From Faecalitalea sp. UBA4312 (GTDB lineage Bacteria > Bacillota_I > Bacilli_A > Erysipelotrichales > Erysipelotrichaceae), in the NCBI GenBank assembly GCA_002394635.1, contig DGUK01000043.1, positions 3,126-11,250 on the forward strand: 8,125 nt of DNA, written 5' to 3'. Made by a program: the position numbers and the translations under genes. Positions 5,025-8,125 of the stretch are shown here, piece after piece. Numbering within the stretch: position 1 is the first letter of the stretch; each line of letters opens with the position of its first letter. The notes under the pieces were generated by a model, which was not told the DNA's origin, ran no database searches, and saw nothing but the letters and a program-made list of their open reading frames with translations.

Positions 5025-5894
5025 ATGAAATATCCTGAAAAAATGGATTTACATATGCATTCAACGGTATCGGATGGGACTGATACACCAGAACAGATTC
5101 TTGAAAGTGTAAAAAAAGCAGGAATTGATCTGTTCGCATTAACTGACCACGATGCGATCAAGGGATGTATATGTATAGAGAAGATCCGCAAAAGCGAAGA
5201 TCCGAAATTTTTGACCGGTGTGGAGTTTTCCTGCAAGGATGAGTCAGGTAAGTATCATATCCTGGGATATGGGTATGATCCTGATACGCAGGCAATCCGG
5301 AATGTGGTGGATCTTGGCCATTCTTATCGGATCACAAAAGTGAAAGCGCGGTTAAAGCTGCTGAAAGAACAGTTTGGCATTACTTTTTCTCAAGAAGATG
5401 TGGATGCATTATTTGCTCTGGATAATCCGGGAAAACCACATATTGGGAATCTGATGACCGAATATAAATATGTCAGGACAAAGGAAGAAGCAATCAAAAA
5501 GTATATTAACCAGGTCCATTTTCGCTCGCAGTATGTTCGTCCGGAGCAGGCGATTACAGGCATCCTGGGGGCAGGAGGGATCCCGGTACTTGCGCATCCG
5601 AGTTTTGGAAGCGGGGACCAGCTGATTATCGGCCGGGATATGGATGAGCGCCTGCAGCGATTGGTGAGCTTTGGATTACAGGGCGTGGAAGCCTACTATT
5701 CTGGGTTTTCCAGAGAACTGCAGGAACAAATGTTGCAATATGCTTGGCAATATGATCTGTATGTGACGGCGGGCAGCGATTATCATGGTACCAATAAACC
5801 GATTGGTCTGGGAAACCATAATTGTCCGAAACGGGAGGAATATCCGGCGGGCATGATTCGTTTTCTGGATGCAATTCATGGTAAAATCAAATAA
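5025..5894 (+). CDS. PHP-domain metal-dependent phosphoesterase (YciV/TrpH-like)
   Basis: This 289-residue cytoplasmic protein has the full set of PHP metal-binding motifs. These are DLHMHSTVSDG (His10, His12, Asp17), LTDHD (Asp41, His42), GVEFS (Glu67), HILGYG (His78), VLAHPSFG in the middle, and GSDYHG near the C-terminus. PHP enzymes hydrolyse phosphoester bonds with a two- or three-metal centre. The length and motif order match the YciV/TrpH group, whose studied members remove phosphate from 3',5'-nucleoside bisphosphates and trim the 5' ends of short RNAs. That specific activity is inferred from the family. The DNA polymerase III/PolX PHP domains are excluded because the protein stands alone, and histidinol phosphatase is less likely from the motif spacing. 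AAGGAG (5012-5017) supports ATG 5025. The next gene starts 36 bp after the stop without a terminator, so the two are probably co-transcribed. Confidence 0.88.
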   Translation: MKYPEKMDLHMHSTVSDGTDTPEQILESVKKAGIDLFALTDHDAIKGCICIEKIRKSEDPKFLTGVEFSCKDESGKYHILGYGYDPDTQAIRNVVDLGHSYRITKVKARLKLLKEQFGITFSQEDVDALFALDNPGKPHIGNLMTEYKYVRTKEEAIKKYINQVHFRSQYVRPEQAITGILGAGGIPVLAHPSFGSGDQLIIGRDMDERLQRLVSFGLQGVEAYYSGFSRELQEQMLQYAWQYDLYVTAGSDYHGTNKPIGLGNHNCPKREEYPAGMIRFLDAIHGKIK

Positions 5895-5918
5895 TAGAAA
5901 GAGGGATTTCAGATGAAC

Positions 5919-5924
5919 AGGAGG
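5919..5924 (+). promoter_or_regulatory. Ribosome binding site that decides the lipoprotein start
   Basis: AGGAGG is a full match to the anti-Shine-Dalgarno core and ends six bases before ATG 5931. The in-frame ATG at 5913 lies upstream of this site and has only a moderate GAGGG of its own, so most initiation should be at 5931. Starting at 5913 would add six residues (MNRRKH) to the signal peptide. Confidence 0.75.
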
Positions 5925-5930
5925 AAACAT

Positions 5931-7241
5931 ATGCATATATTAAAAAGAAGATGGATTGCGGTTGTTCTGGCTGCCTGTCTGACAGCTTGTGGTGGCCAGC
6001 CAAGCGAACCGCAGAAACAGGAAACAGCGGAAAAAGTGGAACAGACCGGCACATATCAAAGTAAAGATGGATGGACTGTTGTATATGATCCTTCGGTCAT
6101 TGAAGCTTCCAGGATCGGTGATCATGTGGCGCAGTTTGTCTATACAGAGGATTCGGCCGGAACCAATATGGTGACAATTTCTTATATTGAAAAAAAACAA
6201 CCGGAAGAGGTGTTAGCTGAATGTACAGAAAGCTGGAGCGAGGATCCGGAAACAATAGAACGCAGCGAAGGTATTTTTCCGGGGACTACGGATCAGTGGG
6301 GTTACTGGCGAAATCTGGTGGTTGAAAAAGAAGGCAGCGGGTTATCGCAATCCGCTATTGCCGGACAGTATAACGGAGGTGTTCTTCTGTTTGAGATCAC
6401 TGCGCATACCAGTGGAAACGACGATGTGGATCTACCGGTCAGTGATGCGCTGGCTGCTATCATTGATTCTATTACATACGAAGATTTTGAACAGCAAACC
6501 ATGTATGACTATATACCGGGAACATATATTGCGGATGAACCGCAGGATATTGAATCTGTCCAGTTGAATAAGGACCATACCGGAGCCTTACAAGGGAGTG
6601 TAAACATCGATGTGCGCTGGGGCTCCACAGAGCTAATGACAGATACAGGTTCTTATGAATATACTATCGAAGGAGATGGCTTATTTATCAATATGGATGA
6701 TAACTGGATTTCCTTCACAAAGACAGACCAGGCATCGGAGGATGCACTGCCTGCCTATAAATATACAGGGACAGAACCATATATGGATGCAATCTGTGAG
6801 TATATGGTAGATGAAATCGGCAAGGATTACGACAAAGCGGATGTCAGCATTCCAAGCATCACTATCGTATATACCGATGACCACGATCCACAGGATGTCC
6901 TTGTCTATGGAAAATTTGAACTCTATAACTATGATCTAGAAAAGGATACATTAAACATGGTATCCGGTGGAGATTATCCGGGAGCGATGCACCTACGTAA
7001 GAGCGGGGATGGTTATGAAGTAACACAGTTTGACCAGGTAGCCGATGGTTCGCAGAGCAAGCCGAGCTCGGAAAGAATTTTTGGAGAGCATTATGCGGCA
7101 TATGAGAAGATCACACAGGATGAACAAGCCCTGGAAAAAACGAGGACAAAGTTTATTGCGGATTATGTAAGTTCTAACCATCTTTCCGTTACTCAGTACC
7201 GGGATCCGGGATGGGATCCTGTAAAAATTGCAGAAAAGTGA
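5931..7241 (+). CDS. Large surface lipoprotein of unknown function
   Basis: From ATG 5931 the protein has 436 residues. It begins MHILKRRWIAVVLAACLTACGG: a basic n-region, a hydrophobic core and a lipobox L-T-A-C with Cys20, so it should be lipid-anchored on the outside of the membrane. A second lipobox-like L-A-A-C ends at Cys16. LTAC followed by Gly-Gly is the better site. A polar Glu/Gln/Lys-rich linker (about 22-42) follows. The first domain (about 45-185, starting TYQSKDGWTVVYDP) resembles the PsbP-like fold seen in some Firmicutes lipoproteins. A middle stretch (about 200-285) looks like a beta-rich lipocalin/DUF-type domain. The C-terminal part (about 290-436) contains DVLVYGKFELYNYDLEKDTL and SGGDYPGAMHLRKSGDGYEV, a pattern I have seen in unannotated clostridial lipoproteins. 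Domain assignments are tentative and no enzyme motif is seen. It follows the PHP gene by 36 bp, probably as the second gene of that operon. Confidence 0.85.
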   Translation: MHILKRRWIAVVLAACLTACGGQPSEPQKQETAEKVEQTGTYQSKDGWTVVYDPSVIEASRIGDHVAQFVYTEDSAGTNMVTISYIEKKQPEEVLAECTESWSEDPETIERSEGIFPGTTDQWGYWRNLVVEKEGSGLSQSAIAGQYNGGVLLFEITAHTSGNDDVDLPVSDALAAIIDSITYEDFEQQTMYDYIPGTYIADEPQDIESVQLNKDHTGALQGSVNIDVRWGSTELMTDTGSYEYTIEGDGLFINMDDNWISFTKTDQASEDALPAYKYTGTEPYMDAICEYMVDEIGKDYDKADVSIPSITIVYTDDHDPQDVLVYGKFELYNYDLEKDTLNMVSGGDYPGAMHLRKSGDGYEVTQFDQVADGSQSKPSSERIFGEHYAAYEKITQDEQALEKTRTKFIADYVSSNHLSVTQYRDPGWDPVKIAEK

Positions 7242-7247
7242 TATACT
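7239..7247 (+). promoter_or_regulatory. Candidate extended -10 promoter for the transporter gene
   Basis: TG-A-TATACT (7239-7247) is an extended -10 element with five of six bases of the -10 consensus, overlapping the stop codon of the lipoprotein gene. No clear -35 hexamer is present. Predicted transcription would start near 7254 and give a leader of about 50 bases. Confidence 0.35.
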
Positions 7248-7256
7248 AACAAACAA

Positions 7257-7288
7257 GGAAGCTTTCATTGAGCTCCCTGTTCTGTTAT
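7257..7288 (+). terminator. Weak hairpin, possible leaky terminator between the lipoprotein and transporter genes
   Basis: GGAAGCT (7257-7263) can pair with AGCTCCC (7271-7277) with one A-C mismatch and a 7-base loop. It is followed by a broken T-rich run, TGTTCTGTTAT. The stem is short and the T tract is interrupted, so termination would be partial at best. It could equally be a leader hairpin of the transporter mRNA. Confidence 0.25.
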
Positions 7289-7304
7289 AAGGAGGATTTA
7301 TATA

Positions 7305-8125
7305 ATGTTAAATAAGATCAGCCAGTTTACCGGAAAATATATGGCAGTGATCGTTCTGGTGATTGCTGCACTGGCGTTGTTTGTTCCATCTACATGCGTA
7401 TGGATTGATACATCGTGGGTGAATTATCTTTTAATGATCGTGATGTTCGGTATGGGACTAACATTGAAGCCAAAGGATTTTATGCTGGTATTACAGCATC
7501 CGAAAGATATCCTGCTGGGATGCCTGGCACAGTTTTCGATCATGCCGATTTTGGCCTTCCTGCTGGGAAAATTGTTTGGTCTTGAGACCGGATTATTAGC
7601 CGGAGTCATTCTTGTCGGTACATGTCCGGGAGGGACATCCAGCAATGTGATGACCTATTTAAGCCGGGGCGATGTAGCTTTGTCTGTAGGCATGACCAGT
7701 GTAAACACGTTGTTAGCGCCTTTATTAACGCCGGCGATTACCTGGCTGATGCTGCGCACTTCGGTCAATGTAGAACCAATCGGCATGTTCCTTTCCATTG
7801 TCAAGGTCGTGATCATTCCAATCGCATTGGGTTTTTTGATCAACCGGTTCTGGTCCCGACAGACACAGAAGGTCCTGGACCTGCTTCCTGTTATTTCGGT
7901 CCTTGCGATCACGCTTATCGTCGCTTCGGTTGTATCACACAACGCCCAGCAGATCCTGGATACTGGTCTGGTCGTATTTGTGGTTGTGATCCTGCACAAT
8001 TTGCTTGGATATGCTTGTGGGTATGGACTGGGAAAAATTCTCAAACTGCCTCTGGCTAAGAAAAAAGCTCTTTCCATAGAAATCGGTATGCAGAATTCCG
8101 GTCTGGCCACTTCATTGGCTGCCAC
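7305..8125 (+). CDS. Bile acid:sodium symporter (BASS/SBF) family transporter, 3' truncated by window edge
   Basis: 273 codons are visible and no stop is reached. Family members have about 310-330 residues, so perhaps 40 are missing. The protein is almost entirely hydrophobic helices (first at about 13-28). It carries the BASS hallmarks FGMGLTLKPKDF near 48-59, CPGGTSSNVMTYLSRGDVALSVGMTSVNTLLAPLLTP in mid-protein (the broken-helix sodium-site region), and EIGMQNSGLATSLA at 259-272. The last places Glu259 and Gln263 at positions equivalent to the Na2-site residues of the Neisseria ASBT homologue. These carriers use sodium to import organic anions. Bacterial members handle bile acids, pantothenate or its precursors, or keto acids, and the substrate is not readable here. 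ATG 7305 follows AGGAGG (7290-7295) with nine-base spacing. A candidate extended -10 promoter overlaps the end of the lipoprotein gene, so it may be transcribed independently of it. Confidence 0.92.
   Translation, partial: MLNKISQFTGKYMAVIVLVIAALALFVPSTCVWIDTSWVNYLLMIVMFGMGLTLKPKDFMLVLQHPKDILLGCLAQFSIMPILAFLLGKLFGLETGLLAGVILVGTCPGGTSSNVMTYLSRGDVALSVGMTSVNTLLAPLLTPAITWLMLRTSVNVEPIGMFLSIVKVVIIPIALGFLINRFWSRQTQKVLDLLPVISVLAITLIVASVVSHNAQQILDTGLVVFVVVILHNLLGYACGYGLGKILKLPLAKKKALSIEIGMQNSGLATSLAA

Noticed and set aside
7655..8125. Long open frame on the minus strand opposite the transporter gene (156 codons, running to the window edge)
   Set aside because: It lies wholly inside the BASS coding sequence, is rich in Arg, Thr and Ile without any family pattern, and has no supporting ribosome binding site. 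The + strand frame has clear family motifs.

Overview
The window looks like chromosomal DNA from a low-to-moderate GC, Gram-positive gut-type bacterium (Bacillota; Erysipelotrichia- or Clostridia-like). The basis is strong AGGAGG ribosome binding sites, U-tract terminators, a Firmicutes-style 7TM LytS-type kinase with a SARP-type response regulator, and a classical lipobox lipoprotein. Lineage is an inference from gene style, not from a marker gene. All supported genes lie on the + strand. No insertion sequence, CRISPR array, tRNA or rRNA was seen.

Layout. (1) 3-323: 3' end of a GNAT acetyltransferase, closed by a clean intrinsic terminator (327-351). (2) 386-1201: an alpha/beta hydrolase with a complete Ser-Asp-His triad. 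A sigma-A-like promoter lies so close to its start that the mRNA could be leaderless. (3) 1258-2157: 1-phosphofructokinase (fruK) without the usual PTS partner in view. (4) 2158-2445: a gene-poor gap holding what looks like the decayed 5' end of a HAD-type phosphatase gene. (5) 2446-3699 and 3981-4784: a membrane histidine kinase and a response regulator with a SARP-like winged-helix output domain. They are separated by an unusual 281-bp spacer. (6) 4785-5024: a spacer with an extended -10 candidate and two very short overlapping ORFs. (7) 5025-5894: a PHP-domain metal-dependent phosphoesterase. (8) 5931-7241: a large lipoprotein of unknown function, probably co-transcribed with the PHP gene. 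(9) 7305 to the window end: a bile acid:sodium symporter (BASS) family transporter, cut by the window edge.

The most interesting stretch is the kinase-regulator spacer (3700-3980). It carries a perfect 11-bp inverted repeat that encloses two copies of GTTGGACA spaced exactly 11 bp apart, the geometry used by SARP-type regulators. It then carries a segment able to fold into a long structured RNA: a perfect 13-bp closing helix, an 18-bp inner helix and an apical hairpin, ending in seven Ts just before the regulator's ribosome binding site. I read this as a candidate self-regulated, attenuated leader or a small RNA between the two halves of the two-component system. The sequence patterns are directly visible; the function is inference.
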